Below, piece by piece: positions 8,220 to 16,700 of a DNA stretch of 64,000 nt. Source of the stretch: DASUBV01 sp963725175 (GTDB lineage: Bacteria; Actinomycetota; Actinomycetes; Streptosporangiales; Streptosporangiaceae); NCBI GenBank assembly GCA_963725175.1, contig CAVRXH010000006.1, positions 1,426,001-1,490,000 on the forward strand, in the 5' to 3' direction. The notes beneath the pieces are model-generated. The model saw nothing but the letters and a program-made list of their open reading frames with translations, was not told the DNA's origin and searched no databases. The translations under genes and the position numbers were made by a program. The stretch's first letter is position 1; each line of letters begins with the position of its first letter.

Positions 8220-9146
8220 TCAGACCGGGTAGGTCACGCCGGTCAGCTGGGCCGAGATCGCCCACAGCCGCTGCTGGGCGGCGGCGTCGTGCGACCGGGC
8301 GGTGGAGCGCGCCTTCTCGGGGTAACCGGTGAACTCCCCGAACCCGCCGGGGCCGTAGTAGTCGCCGCCGGCGGTCGCCGGGTCGGCCGCGGCGCGCAGG
8401 GTGGGCAGCGCGCCCATCCGCGAGTCGTGGCTCATCACCATCCGCGAGCCGGCCTGCATCCAGCCGGGCAGGTGCCGGACCAGCGCGGTGTCGGAGGTGC
8501 CGGGATGGGCCGCGACGGCGATGGTCGGCGCGCCGGCGGCGGCGAGCCGGCGCTGGAGCTCGAAGGTGAACAGCAGGTTGGCCAGCTTGGACTGGGCGTA
8601 GGCGCCGATCCGCCGGTAGCGCCGCTCGTACTGGAGGTCATCGAAGTGCATCCGGCCGGCCTTGTGGCCGTTGCTGCTGATGGTCACCACCCGCGAGCCT
8701 GGCACCGGGGTCAGGCTGGGCAGCAGCAGGCCGGTGAGTGCGTAGTGGCCGAGGTGGTTGGTGCCGAACTGCAGCTCGAAGCCGTCGGCGGTGCGGCTGC
8801 GCGGGGGCACCATCACGCCGGCGTTGTTGATCAGCAGGTCGATCCTCGGGAACCGGGTCAGCAGCTCCGCGCCGGCGGCCCGCACCGAGTCGAGCGAGGA
8901 CAGGTCGAGCTGGACCAGCTCGACCCGCGCGCCTGCTGACCTGACGGCGATCCGCTCGGCGGCGTCCGCGGCCCGGCCCTGGTCGCGGCAGGCGAGCACG
9001 ACCAGCGCGCCCTTGGCGGCGAGCGCCACCGCTGCCTCGAAGCCGATGCCGGAGTTCGCCCCGGTGATGACGGCGACCCGGCCGGACTGATCGGGAATGT
9101 CGGCCTCGGTCCACCGGCCGGCTCCGGGCGTGCGCTGACTGGCCAT
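8220..9146 (-). CDS. SDR family NAD(P)-dependent oxidoreductase
   Basis: 308 residues with a Rossmann fold: TGANSGIG for cofactor binding (residues ~28–35), LINNAGV, and the catalytic YAQSK after the usual serine (SSNGHK). The arrangement is that of retinol-dehydrogenase/protochlorophyllide-reductase-like SDRs, which act on varied ketones and aldehydes; the substrate is unknown. The ATG start has GGAGAGG about 8 nt upstream. A perfect 16-bp palindrome (9184–9199) sits 38 bp before the start and suggests repressor control. No cognate regulator gene is adjacent. Confidence 0.88.
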   Translation of the reverse strand: MASQRTPGAGRWTEADIPDQSGRVAVITGANSGIGFEAAVALAAKGALVVLACRDQGRAADAAERIAVRSAGARVELVQLDLSSLDSVRAAGAELLTRFPRIDLLINNAGVMVPPRSRTADGFELQFGTNHLGHYALTGLLLPSLTPVPGSRVVTISSNGHKAGRMHFDDLQYERRYRRIGAYAQSKLANLLFTFELQRRLAAAGAPTIAVAAHPGTSDTALVRHLPGWMQAGSRMVMSHDSRMGALPTLRAAADPATAGGDYYGPGGFGEFTGYPEKARSTARSHDAAAQQRLWAISAQLTGVTYPV

Positions 9147-9183
9147 GGCTGGATCCTCTCCGCCTGCGGCGAAACGGGACAGG

Positions 9184-9199
9184 TATCCCGTACGGGATA
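9184..9199. promoter_or_regulatory. 16-bp palindromic operator before the SDR gene
   Basis: TATCCCGTACGGGATA is its own reverse complement. It lies 38–53 bp upstream of the SDR ATG, where a TetR- or MarR-type repressor would block a promoter. No TetR/MarR gene is in the window. Confidence 0.5.
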
Positions 9200-9273
9200 A
9201 CTATCACGCCGACGGCCCCGGCCGGGCTGGACGGCGGGAACGGCCGCCTGGGCCGGGCGGCGGAGTGCGCCGG

Positions 9274-10611
9274 CTACAGGCCGGGCAGCGGCGGGCTGCC
9301 GGAGGACCAGCGGGTGAACCGGACGGCCTTGCCGACCTCGGTGCGCGGCACCGTCCCGGCCGGCAGCAGCCGGACGGCGACGCTGAGGCCAAGCGCCTCG
9401 CGCAGCCGGTCCTCGATGCCGCCGGCGGCCGGCGGCGCCGCCCCGGCCGCCCCGGCCGCGTGCTCGACGCAGGCGAGCAGCCGGTGCTGCGGTTCCCGCT
9501 CGTCCACCACCAGCAGGTAGTCGGGCGCCAGGCCGGGCTGGCCGAGCAGCACCCGCTCGACCTCGCTGGGATACACGTTGACGCCCCTGATGACGAGCAT
9601 GTCGTCCTTGCGCCCGGTGACCTTGCTCATCCTGACCAGCGTGCGGCCGCACGGGCACGGGTCGCGGCGCAGCGTGGCGATGTCGCCGGTGCGGTACCGC
9701 AGCAGCGGCATGGCCTCCTTGGTCAGCGTGCTGAACACCAGCTCCCCCGCGGTGCCGTCGGGGACGGGCGCGCCGGTCACCGGGTCGAGCGCCTCGACCA
9801 GGAAGTGATCCTCGTTGACGTGCAGCCCGTCGGCGGCCACCACGCACTCGGCGGCGACGCCGGGGCCGATGATCTCGGACAGCCCGTAGATGTCCAGGGC
9901 GCGCAGCCCGAGCAGCCCGGAGATCCGGCCGCGCAGCTCGTCGGTCCACGGCTCGGCCCCGAACACGCCGGCGCGCAGCGACAGGCCGCTGCCCGGCCCG
10001 TGCCCGGCGGCGGCCAGCGCCTCGCCGAGCCTGATCGCGTAGGACGGGGTGCAGGTCAGGATGTCGGGCTTGAGGTCAGCGATCAGGGTGACCTGCCGGG
10101 AGGTCATCCCGCCGGACACCGGGATCACGGTGGCGCCCAGCTCGATGGCGCCCTGGTGGATGCCGACGCCGCCGGTGAACAGGCCGTAGCCGTAGGCGTT
10201 GTGCACGATGCTGTCCCTGGTCGCCCCGGCGGCGGCCAGCGCCCTGGCGCACATCCGCGCCCACAGCTTCAGGTCGCCGCGGGTATAGGAGACCAGCGTG
10301 GGCCGGCCGCCGGTGCCGCTGGAGCCGTGCACGGTGACCACCTCGGCGCGGTCGACCGCGAGCAGGCCGAACGGGTAGGCGTCCCACAGGTCGCGCTTGC
10401 TGGTACCGGGCAGCGCGGGCAGGTCGGCCAGGGTCACCCCGGCACCGCTGTCCACGCCGGCCTCGCGGAGCCTGGCGCCCTGCACGCCGCCGGCCGCGAG
10501 CAGCCTGCCGACCAGCTCACGGAGCCGGACCTGCTGAAGCTCGGCCAGCCGCTCGGGCGGCATCGCCTCGCCCTGCGGCTCAAACATGGCCGGCGTTCCC
10601 TGAGCTGGCAT
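9274..10611 (-). CDS. Phenylacetate–CoA ligase-like AMP-binding enzyme
   Basis: 445 residues of the PaaK branch of adenylate-forming enzymes. Visible are the P-loop-like SSGTGGRPTL, the adenylate-binding DIYGLSEIIGPG, a Cys-containing PCPCGRTL segment, and a C-terminal TEVGKAVR with the likely catalytic Lys. It would activate an aryl or other carboxylic acid to an acyl-AMP and then a CoA thioester. There are no paa ring-oxygenation genes nearby, so the name is by family only. ATG 10611 is preferred over an upstream in-frame start because GGGAGG lies about 8 nt before it. It is divergent from the M48 gene with a 37-bp gap. Confidence 0.85.
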   Translation of the reverse strand: MPAQGTPAMFEPQGEAMPPERLAELQQVRLRELVGRLLAAGGVQGARLREAGVDSGAGVTLADLPALPGTSKRDLWDAYPFGLLAVDRAEVVTVHGSSGTGGRPTLVSYTRGDLKLWARMCARALAAAGATRDSIVHNAYGYGLFTGGVGIHQGAIELGATVIPVSGGMTSRQVTLIADLKPDILTCTPSYAIRLGEALAAAGHGPGSGLSLRAGVFGAEPWTDELRGRISGLLGLRALDIYGLSEIIGPGVAAECVVAADGLHVNEDHFLVEALDPVTGAPVPDGTAGELVFSTLTKEAMPLLRYRTGDIATLRRDPCPCGRTLVRMSKVTGRKDDMLVIRGVNVYPSEVERVLLGQPGLAPDYLLVVDEREPQHRLLACVEHAAGAAGAAPPAAGGIEDRLREALGLSVAVRLLPAGTVPRTEVGKAVRFTRWSSGSPPLPGL

Positions 10612-10635
10612 GGGCCCATCCTCCCGAGCACGACT

Positions 10636-10641
10636 TAAGAT
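10636..10641 (+). promoter_or_regulatory. Putative leaderless promoter -10 of the M48 protease gene
   Basis: TAAGAT lies 7 nt before ATG 10649. No Shine-Dalgarno fits in the gap, so transcription may begin at the start codon. Confidence 0.4.
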
Positions 10642-10648
10642 GTAACGC

Positions 10649-11695
10649 ATGACGACTTCGTCGGACCGCTCCCGGGTGCGCCTGCCGGGTATCAGCTCAC
10701 GTGCTTACGAGCACCCTGCCGATCGCTCAGCGCTGGTCGCCCTGCGCAAGCTCACCGGCTTTGACACCATTCTCCGCAATATCGCGAGAATGTTCAGCGA
10801 CCGGGCACTGCGGCTGATGTTCCTGGCCAGCTCGGTCCGGTGCTCCCAGGAGCAGTTCCCCGATCTGTATCACGCGATGCTGGACGGCTGCTACATCCTG
10901 GACCTGCCCCAGGTTCCCGAGCTGTTCGTGACGCAGGACCCCATCGCCAACGCGATGACGCTGGGCACGGACAAGCCGTTCATCGTGATCAACAGCGGCC
11001 TGCTTGACCTGTGCGATGACGACGAGATCAGGTACGTCATCGGGCACGAGCTCGGGCACATCCTGTCCGGGCACGTGCTGTACCGGACGATGCTCTACAA
11101 CATGATCCTGCTGGCGAGCCGGCTGTCCTTCATCCCGTTCGCCTGGATCGGCTTCAAGGCCGTGATCTGGGGCCTGGAGGAGTGGTACCGCAAGTCCGAG
11201 CTGTCCTGCGACCGGGCGGGCCTGCTCGCCGCCCAGGACCCGGCCGCCGCCCGCCGGACGCTGATGAAGCTGGCCGGCGGGTCGCGGCTGGCCGAGTTCA
11301 GCCATGACGCATTCCATGAGCAGGCCAGGGAGTACGACGCGGTGCCCGACCTCAGGGAGGGCCTGCTCAAGCTGCTCCAGCTCCATGGCGCGACGCACCC
11401 GTTCGCGGTGATCAGGTTCGCCGAGCTGGACCGCTGGGCCGACGAGGGCGAGTACAGCGACATCCTGGCCGGGAACTACCCGCGCCGCGACGACGACCGG
11501 GACACCTCGGTGGGTGACGAGTTCCGCGCGGCGGCCAAGTCCTACCAGGACTCCTGGGGCCGCAGCGCGGACCCGCTGATCGGCGCGGTGCGCGGGGTCG
11601 CGGAGTCGGCGGCGGGCGCGGCGAACGGCCTGTTCAACCGGTTCGGCGGCGGCGGAAGCGGCGGCAGCAACGGCGACCGCCGCGACGACGACTGA
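10649..11695 (+). CDS. M48 family metalloprotease
   Basis: 348 residues. The zinc motif GHELGH is near residue 131 and the third ligand is likely the Glu in KSELSCDRAG, as in M48 peptidases. A hydrophobic stretch follows the HExxH helix (ILLASRLSFIPFAWIGF), but no N-terminal signal is visible, so the protein is membrane-associated or cytosolic. The C-terminal ~40 residues are Gly/Ser/Asp-rich and probably disordered. M48 enzymes such as HtpX degrade misfolded membrane proteins; no specific target can be read here. Confidence 0.88.
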   Translation: MTTSSDRSRVRLPGISSRAYEHPADRSALVALRKLTGFDTILRNIARMFSDRALRLMFLASSVRCSQEQFPDLYHAMLDGCYILDLPQVPELFVTQDPIANAMTLGTDKPFIVINSGLLDLCDDDEIRYVIGHELGHILSGHVLYRTMLYNMILLASRLSFIPFAWIGFKAVIWGLEEWYRKSELSCDRAGLLAAQDPAAARRTLMKLAGGSRLAEFSHDAFHEQAREYDAVPDLREGLLKLLQLHGATHPFAVIRFAELDRWADEGEYSDILAGNYPRRDDDRDTSVGDEFRAAAKSYQDSWGRSADPLIGAVRGVAESAAGAANGLFNRFGGGGSGGSNGDRRDDD

Positions 11696-11728
11696 CCCCG
11701 GCGGCGGCTGGCCAGCTAGGCTGCCCCG

Positions 11729-14023
11729 CTACTCGCCGGGAACGCCGCTGACCGGCTTGAGTCCGGCCAGCACCTCGGGCAGCGCGTCGGAGTACACCAC
11801 GCCCGCGCGCTGGGTCGCCCTGGTCAGCGCCACGTACAGGTCGTTCAGGCCGCGCGGCGAGGCGGCCACGATCTCGGCGGGCTCAACGATCAGCACGGAG
11901 TCGAACTCCAGGCCCTTGGCTTGCCGGACGGTGAGCACCACCACCGGGCTGGTCAGGTCCGGGTCGGCGCCGACGGCGGTGCCAGGCAGCTCCGCGGCGA
12001 CGGCCGCGGCCAGCTCATCGAGGCGGTCCGGCGGCACGATCACCGCGAGCTTGCCGTCGCCGGTAAGCCCGGACAGCCCGGTGGCCGCCCTGGCCACGGT
12101 CGCGGTCAGCTCATCCGGCCTGGCCTCAAGCCGCCACGGCTCGTGGCCAGAGGAGCGGACCGAGCGGGGCACGTCAAGCCCAGGGTCGATGGCGGCGAGC
12201 ACGTCGGCGGCGATCTCCATCACCTCGGCCGGGGTGCGGTAGTTGACGTTCAGGCCCGCGAGCCGCCACCGCTCCCCCACGTACCGGCCGAGCGCCTGCT
12301 CCCACGACGGCTGGCCGGCCAGGTCGCCGGTCTGCGCGACGTCCCCGACGATCGTCATGGACTTCACCGGGCAGCGGCGCATCAGCGCCCGCCAGGCCAT
12401 CTCGGATAGCTCCTGGGCCTCGTCCACGATCACGTGGCCGAACGCCCAGGTCCGGTCGGCGGCGGCACGCTCGGCGGCGGTCAGGTACTCCTCTTCCTCA
12501 TACCGGGCCGCGAGCCCGCTGGCATCCACCACGTCGGCGCCCATCAGCACCTCGGGATCGTCGTCATCGTCGCGGCCGATCATGTCCAGCACGCCCTGGG
12601 CGTAGGCCTCCTGGAGCCGGCGGCGCCGCTCGCGCTCGGCGATCACGCCGCGGTCGTCCTCGCCAAGCAGCTCGGCGGCCTCGTCAAGCAACGGCACGTC
12701 GGCCGGGGTCCAGGCGTCGCCGGCCTCGCGCAGCAGCAGGTTCCGCTCGACGGCGGTCAGGCCGGGCGCGGCGGCGGCGAGCCGGCGAGCCGAGCTGAGC
12801 AGGTCGGCGATGAGACTCTGCGGGGTCAGCACCGGCCACAGCCGGTCGATCGCGGCCCTGACCTCCGGATCGGCACGCAGCTCGCGGCGCAGGTCATCGA
12901 TCTCATCCTTGCCGAGCAGGTTCGGGCCACCGAGCACGTTCCTGCCCAGCCGCCCGGCCGCCTGCTGGGTCAGCGTGTTCACGATCTCCCTGGAGAACAC
13001 CGCCCTGGCCTGATTGTGCGGGCGGCGCGACCGGCGGGCCCGCTCCCGCGCCGCGGCGATGGACTTGCCGGTCAGGGTAAGCGTGTCGTGGTCGACGGAG
13101 ATCTCGACCGGCTGCCTGGGCACCCGCTGCCGATCGCGGATCGCGGTGGACACCACCTTGGCCATCGCCAGCCGGCCCTTGACCGCGGCGGTCTCCGGTG
13201 CCTCGGTGGCGGTCGCGTTCAGGCCGGGCAGCAGGTCGCCCATGGTGGACAGCAGCACGCTGGTCTCGCCCAGCGAGGGCAGCACCTGGCTGATGTAGCG
13301 CAGGAAGGTCGCGTTGGGGCCGATCACCAGGACGCCGCGCTTTTCTAGCTGGCGGCGGTAGGTGTAAAGCAGGTAGGCGGCCCGGTGCAGCGCGACGGCG
13401 GTCTTGCCGGTGCCGGGGCCGCCCTGGACCACCAGGATGCCGTCAAGCCCGGACCTGATGATGTGGTCCTGCTCGGCCTGAATGGTCTCCACGATGTCGG
13501 CCATGGAGCCGGTCCGGCTCGCGTTCAGCGCGGCGAGCAGCGCGGACTCGCCGGTCAGCCCTTCGTGCCTGGACGGGTCGGCGACGGCCAGGTCGAGCAC
13601 CTCGTCGTCGAAGCTGACCAGCGACTGGTCCCTGGTCTTGAGATGGCGCCGTACCCGGACATCGCCCGGCGAGGCGGCGGTCGCGAGGTAGAACGGCCTG
13701 GCGGCCTCTGCGCGCCAGTCCATCAGGAGCTGGTCGTACTCCTCGTTGTCCGCGTGAATTCCGATCCGCCCGATATAACGCAGCTCGCCATCGGTGAATT
13801 CGAGGCGGCCGAAGCACAGGCCATGCGCGGCCGCGTCGAGCTGCGCGAGCCGCTGCCGGTAGCTGGCGCTGAACGCGTCGCGCTCCGTGCGGGCCTGCGG
13901 CGTCTCGCCGACCAGCAGCAGGATTCCGGCCAGCCGGGCCGCCGCCTGCTCCCGCAGCTCGTCGAGCCGACCGTAAAGCCGCATTATGTATTCCTGCTCG
14001 CGGGCGAATTCCTCGTTTGACAA
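11729..14023 (-). CDS. helD: HelD-family RNA polymerase recycling ATPase (UvrD/Rep-like)
   Basis: 764 residues, the usual HelD length. Seen: an N-terminal coiled arm (residues 1–90), Walker A GGPGTGKTAVALHR near 205, a Walker B DEAQELS, and a C-terminal helicase half with RQAKGLEFDSVLI and LYVALTRA. HelD proteins lever nucleic acid out of stalled RNA polymerase and recycle the enzyme; actinobacterial HelR versions also protect against rifamycins. The upstream 130 bp (14024–14153) is relatively AT-rich and contains no rifamycin-associated element palindrome that I can see. Its position beside obgE is unusual, since proB often occupies this place in actinobacteria. Confidence 0.87.
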   Translation of the reverse strand: MSNEEFAREQEYIMRLYGRLDELREQAAARLAGILLLVGETPQARTERDAFSASYRQRLAQLDAAAHGLCFGRLEFTDGELRYIGRIGIHADNEEYDQLLMDWRAEAARPFYLATAASPGDVRVRRHLKTRDQSLVSFDDEVLDLAVADPSRHEGLTGESALLAALNASRTGSMADIVETIQAEQDHIIRSGLDGILVVQGGPGTGKTAVALHRAAYLLYTYRRQLEKRGVLVIGPNATFLRYISQVLPSLGETSVLLSTMGDLLPGLNATATEAPETAAVKGRLAMAKVVSTAIRDRQRVPRQPVEISVDHDTLTLTGKSIAAARERARRSRRPHNQARAVFSREIVNTLTQQAAGRLGRNVLGGPNLLGKDEIDDLRRELRADPEVRAAIDRLWPVLTPQSLIADLLSSARRLAAAAPGLTAVERNLLLREAGDAWTPADVPLLDEAAELLGEDDRGVIAERERRRRLQEAYAQGVLDMIGRDDDDDPEVLMGADVVDASGLAARYEEEEYLTAAERAAADRTWAFGHVIVDEAQELSEMAWRALMRRCPVKSMTIVGDVAQTGDLAGQPSWEQALGRYVGERWRLAGLNVNYRTPAEVMEIAADVLAAIDPGLDVPRSVRSSGHEPWRLEARPDELTATVARAATGLSGLTGDGKLAVIVPPDRLDELAAAVAAELPGTAVGADPDLTSPVVVLTVRQAKGLEFDSVLIVEPAEIVAASPRGLNDLYVALTRATQRAGVVYSDALPEVLAGLKPVSGVPGE

Positions 14024-14153
14024 CCAGGCTCCTTGACCGCTACAATATACGGTTTCTTGTTACCGGAATGTGATTCACGGAAACACGAAGTCCTACAAAT
14101 GTAGCGCGCTTTTCTGATCGCCCGGAAACCGTCTCGCGCGGCCGGACGGCAGC

Positions 14154-15515
14154 TCAGCCCAGGCGGCTGTCGGTGCCACGCGGGCCCACGCCGCGGCCGA
14201 TGGCCACGCTCGGGTCCCAGTCGAAGACCACGGCGTTGTCCTCGGGGCCGATCAGCACCTCGGCGCCCGCCTCCGCGCCGGCCTCGCCCAGCGCGTCCTC
14301 GATGCCCAGCCGGGACAGCCGGTCGGCCAGGTAGCCGACGGCCTCGTCGTTGCTGAAATCGGTCTGCTGAATCCAGCGCAGCGGCTTGCGGCCCCGTACC
14401 GCGAAACTGTTCGGCCCGGTCCTGACCACTTCGAAATCCGGGCCCGCGGTCGGCTCGGGCCGGAGAACCAGGCGGGTGGGCTCGGGCGGCGGCGCGGTAA
14501 CGCGGGCGTCGGTGATCACAGCCGCTAGCACGAACTCCAGGTCACGCAGCCCTTCGCGGGAGGCCGCGGACACCTGGCACACGGTCAGGCCGCGCGCCTC
14601 GATCTCGGGCGCGACCAGCTCGGCCAGGTCGCGAGCTTCCGGGACGTCCACCTTGTTCAGTACCACGATCCGCGGCCTGGACATCAGCCCGGACCCGGTC
14701 ACGGCCTCATGCGCGGCCAGCTCGGCCTCGATGACGTCCAGGTCGGTGATCGGGTCGCGGCCGGGCTCCTCGGTGGCGCAGTCCAGCACGTGCACCAGGA
14801 CCGAGCAGCGCTCGACGTGCCGCAGGAAGTCCAGGCCCAGGCCTTTGCCCTGGCTGGCACCGGGAATCAGCCCTGGCACGTCGGCGACGACGTACTGGAC
14901 GTCCCCGGCCTCCACCACGCCCAGATGCGGGATCAGTGTGGTGAAGGGGTAGCTGGCGATCTTCGGCCGGGCGGCGGACATCGCGGAGATCAGCGAGGAC
15001 TTGCCGGCGTTGGGGAAGCCCACCAGGCCGGCGTCCGCGACGGTCTTGAGCTCCAGCACCAGGAGCTGCTCGGTGCCCAGCTCGCCACGTAGCGCGAAGC
15101 CGGGGGCCTTGCGCTTGGTGGAGGCAAGCGCGGCGTTGCCGAGGCCGCCCCTGCCGCCGGTGACGGCGACGAACCTGGTGCCCGCGCCGGTCAGGTCGGC
15201 CAGCACGGTGCCGTCGGCGGTCTTGACCACGGTCCCGTCAGGGACCCGGAGCACCAGGTCGGTGCCCTCGGCCCCGTTACGGTTGTTACCCGCGCCCTGG
15301 GCACCGTTGCCGGCCCGGCGGATCGGCTTGCGGTGGAAGTCCAGCAGGGTCACCGCGCCGGGATCGACCTCCAGGACGACGTCGCCGCCCCGGCCGCCGT
15401 TGCCGCCGTTGGGGCCGCCGAGTGGCTTGAACTTCTCCCGGTAGATGGAGGCGCAGCCGTGCCCGCCGTTGCCGGCGTGCACGCGCACCTCGGCCTGGTC
15501 GGCGAACTCCGCCAT
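14154..15515 (-). CDS. obgE: GTPase ObgE/CgtA
   Basis: 453 residues. The Gly-rich Obg fold (1–~158) is followed by the G domain: GFPNAGKSSL (G1), YPFTTLIPHLG (G2 region), DVPGLI (G3) and NKVD (G4). A C-terminal OCT domain follows (~345–425). Obg binds the 50S subunit and takes part in ribosome assembly and the stringent response. It is the last gene of the rplU–rpmA–obgE cluster, but a 19-bp stem hairpin lies between rpmA and obgE, so its expression may be uncoupled from the ribosomal protein genes. Confidence 0.96.
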   Translation of the reverse strand: MAEFADQAEVRVHAGNGGHGCASIYREKFKPLGGPNGGNGGRGGDVVLEVDPGAVTLLDFHRKPIRRAGNGAQGAGNNRNGAEGTDLVLRVPDGTVVKTADGTVLADLTGAGTRFVAVTGGRGGLGNAALASTKRKAPGFALRGELGTEQLLVLELKTVADAGLVGFPNAGKSSLISAMSAARPKIASYPFTTLIPHLGVVEAGDVQYVVADVPGLIPGASQGKGLGLDFLRHVERCSVLVHVLDCATEEPGRDPITDLDVIEAELAAHEAVTGSGLMSRPRIVVLNKVDVPEARDLAELVAPEIEARGLTVCQVSAASREGLRDLEFVLAAVITDARVTAPPPEPTRLVLRPEPTAGPDFEVVRTGPNSFAVRGRKPLRWIQQTDFSNDEAVGYLADRLSRLGIEDALGEAGAEAGAEVLIGPEDNAVVFDWDPSVAIGRGVGPRGTDSRLG

Positions 15516-15590
15516 CTCGCTCCTCTTCCCCGGTGCCGCAGGGCACCTACTGACCGACCCGGCCGGACCCGGCCGGCAGGGGCCAGCACG

Positions 15591-15630
15591 CCGTGAAGGG
15601 GCGGGCCGGAACCGGCCCGCCCCTTCACGG
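15591..15630 (-). terminator. 19-bp stem hairpin between rpmA and obgE
   Basis: Two exact 19-nt arms (15591–15609 and 15612–15630) separated by AA. The left arm begins CCGTGAAGGGGCGGG. It lies 21 bp after the rpmA stop codon and 75 bp before obgE. There is no strong U-tract; it is probably a terminator or attenuator, or an RNA stability element. Confidence 0.65.
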
Positions 15631-15651
15631 GACTAGCTGTGTCGCGCGGGC

Positions 15652-15993
15652 CTAGCTGGCCTTCGCGGTGGCCTTCCTGGCCCTGGGCGCCTTGGCCGGG
15701 GCGTCACCAGCCGGCGCCGAGACGGCGACCGGCTGGGGCACCGCGACCGGCACTACGCTGACCGCCCGGCGACCACGCCGGACGCCGAACTGCACCTTGC
15801 CTGGCGCGAGCGCGAACAGGGTGTCGTCGCCACCACGGCCCACGTTCACGCCGGGGTGGAAGTGCGTGCCGTGCTGGCGGACGATGATCTCGCCGGCACC
15901 GACGAGCTGGCCGCCGAACCGCTTCACGCCGAGACGCTGGGCGTTAGAGTCCCGGCCGTTACGGCTGGACGACGCCCCCTTCTTATGTGCCAT
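15652..15993 (-). CDS. rpmA: 50S ribosomal protein L27
   Basis: 113 residues starting MAHKKGASSSRNGRDS, the unprocessed actinobacterial L27 start. The conserved core ends near residue 85 (GKVQFGVRRGRR). The remaining ~28 residues, rich in Ala, Pro and Lys, are an extension not found in standard ~85-residue L27. The frame is open upstream, but the L27 N terminus is unmistakable. It follows rplU with a 1-bp gap. Confidence 0.96.
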   Translation of the reverse strand: MAHKKGASSSRNGRDSNAQRLGVKRFGGQLVGAGEIIVRQHGTHFHPGVNVGRGGDDTLFALAPGKVQFGVRRGRRAVSVVPVAVPQPVAVSAPAGDAPAKAPRARKATAKAS

Positions 15994-15994
15994 C

Positions 15995-16459
15995 TCAGGC
16001 CTTCTTCCCGCTCGCGCTGGCCTTGCTCGCCGGGCTGGTGCTGGCCTTGGCCGCGCCGGTCTTGGCGGCACCCGTCTTGGCCGTGCTGGCCTTCGCGGTG
16101 CTGGCCTTCGCGGTGCTGGCCTTCGCCGTGCTCGCCTTAGCGCCGGCCTTACCGGAGCTGATCGCAGTGATCCGCACCTGGGTGTACTTCTGCCGGTGGC
16201 CGAGACGGCGCCGGTAGCCGGTCTTGTTCTTGTAGAGAATCATGTTGATCTTGGGGCCGCTGGCGGGACCCACGATCTCAGCGGTGACCTCGTAGCGGCC
16301 GACCTCCGCGGGGTCGCTGACGACGTTGCCGTCATCAACGACCAGCACGGCGGGCAGCGTCACGCTGGAGCCGACGTCACCGGCGAGCTTGTCAACGGTC
16401 AGGACGTCGTCAACCGACGCCTTCTCCTGCCTGCCGCCGCAGCGCACGATCGCGTACAC
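15995..16459 (-). CDS. rplU: 50S ribosomal protein L21 with a repetitive C-terminal tail
   Basis: 154 residues where ~103 is typical. The core (1–~103) is normal: YAIVRCGGRQEK at the start and YRRRLGHRQKYTQVRI at the end. The last ~50 residues are a Lys/Ala/Ser/Thr tail with four near-identical KASTA-type units encoded by a 15-bp tandem repeat. The tail resembles the basic Ala/Lys-rich tails of actinobacterial nucleoid proteins and could contact rRNA, but that is inference. GTG 16459 has GGGAGAGAG just upstream and gives the normal L21 N terminus. Confidence 0.94.
   Translation of the reverse strand: MYAIVRCGGRQEKASVDDVLTVDKLAGDVGSSVTLPAVLVVDDGNVVSDPAEVGRYEVTAEIVGPASGPKINMILYKNKTGYRRRLGHRQKYTQVRITAISSGKAGAKASTAKASTAKASTAKASTAKTGAAKTGAAKASTSPASKASASGKKA
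16083..16142. repeat. 15-bp tandem repeat in the rplU tail (4 units)
   Basis: Unit GTGCTGGCCTTCGCG on the plus strand, four copies, the last degenerate (GTGCTCGCCTTAGCG). It encodes the pentapeptide KASTA in L21. Confidence 0.85.
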
Positions 16460-16700
16460 CGAGAACTCTCTCCCTTGCGCCTGCCCTGCCACCAGGGGCC
16501 AGTGACCGCCGGAACCGCACGACCCGGCCGCGTGAGCGGCTGGAAGTCGTGGCGGCCCAGCGTCTGAAGTAACCAGGTGACTGGGGGCCTGTCTAGGTCG
16601 CGCACCGCCATCCGACCGCTGTGCAGTCAGATCCGTCCCATGCGCCGACGACAAAGCCTATCAGACACCACGCGGCCTCGAACCGGGCGCTGCCCGGCCC

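Noticed and set aside
14024..14153. Rifamycin-associated element upstream of helD
   Set aside because: No 19-bp palindrome of that type is present; the region is only AT-rich.
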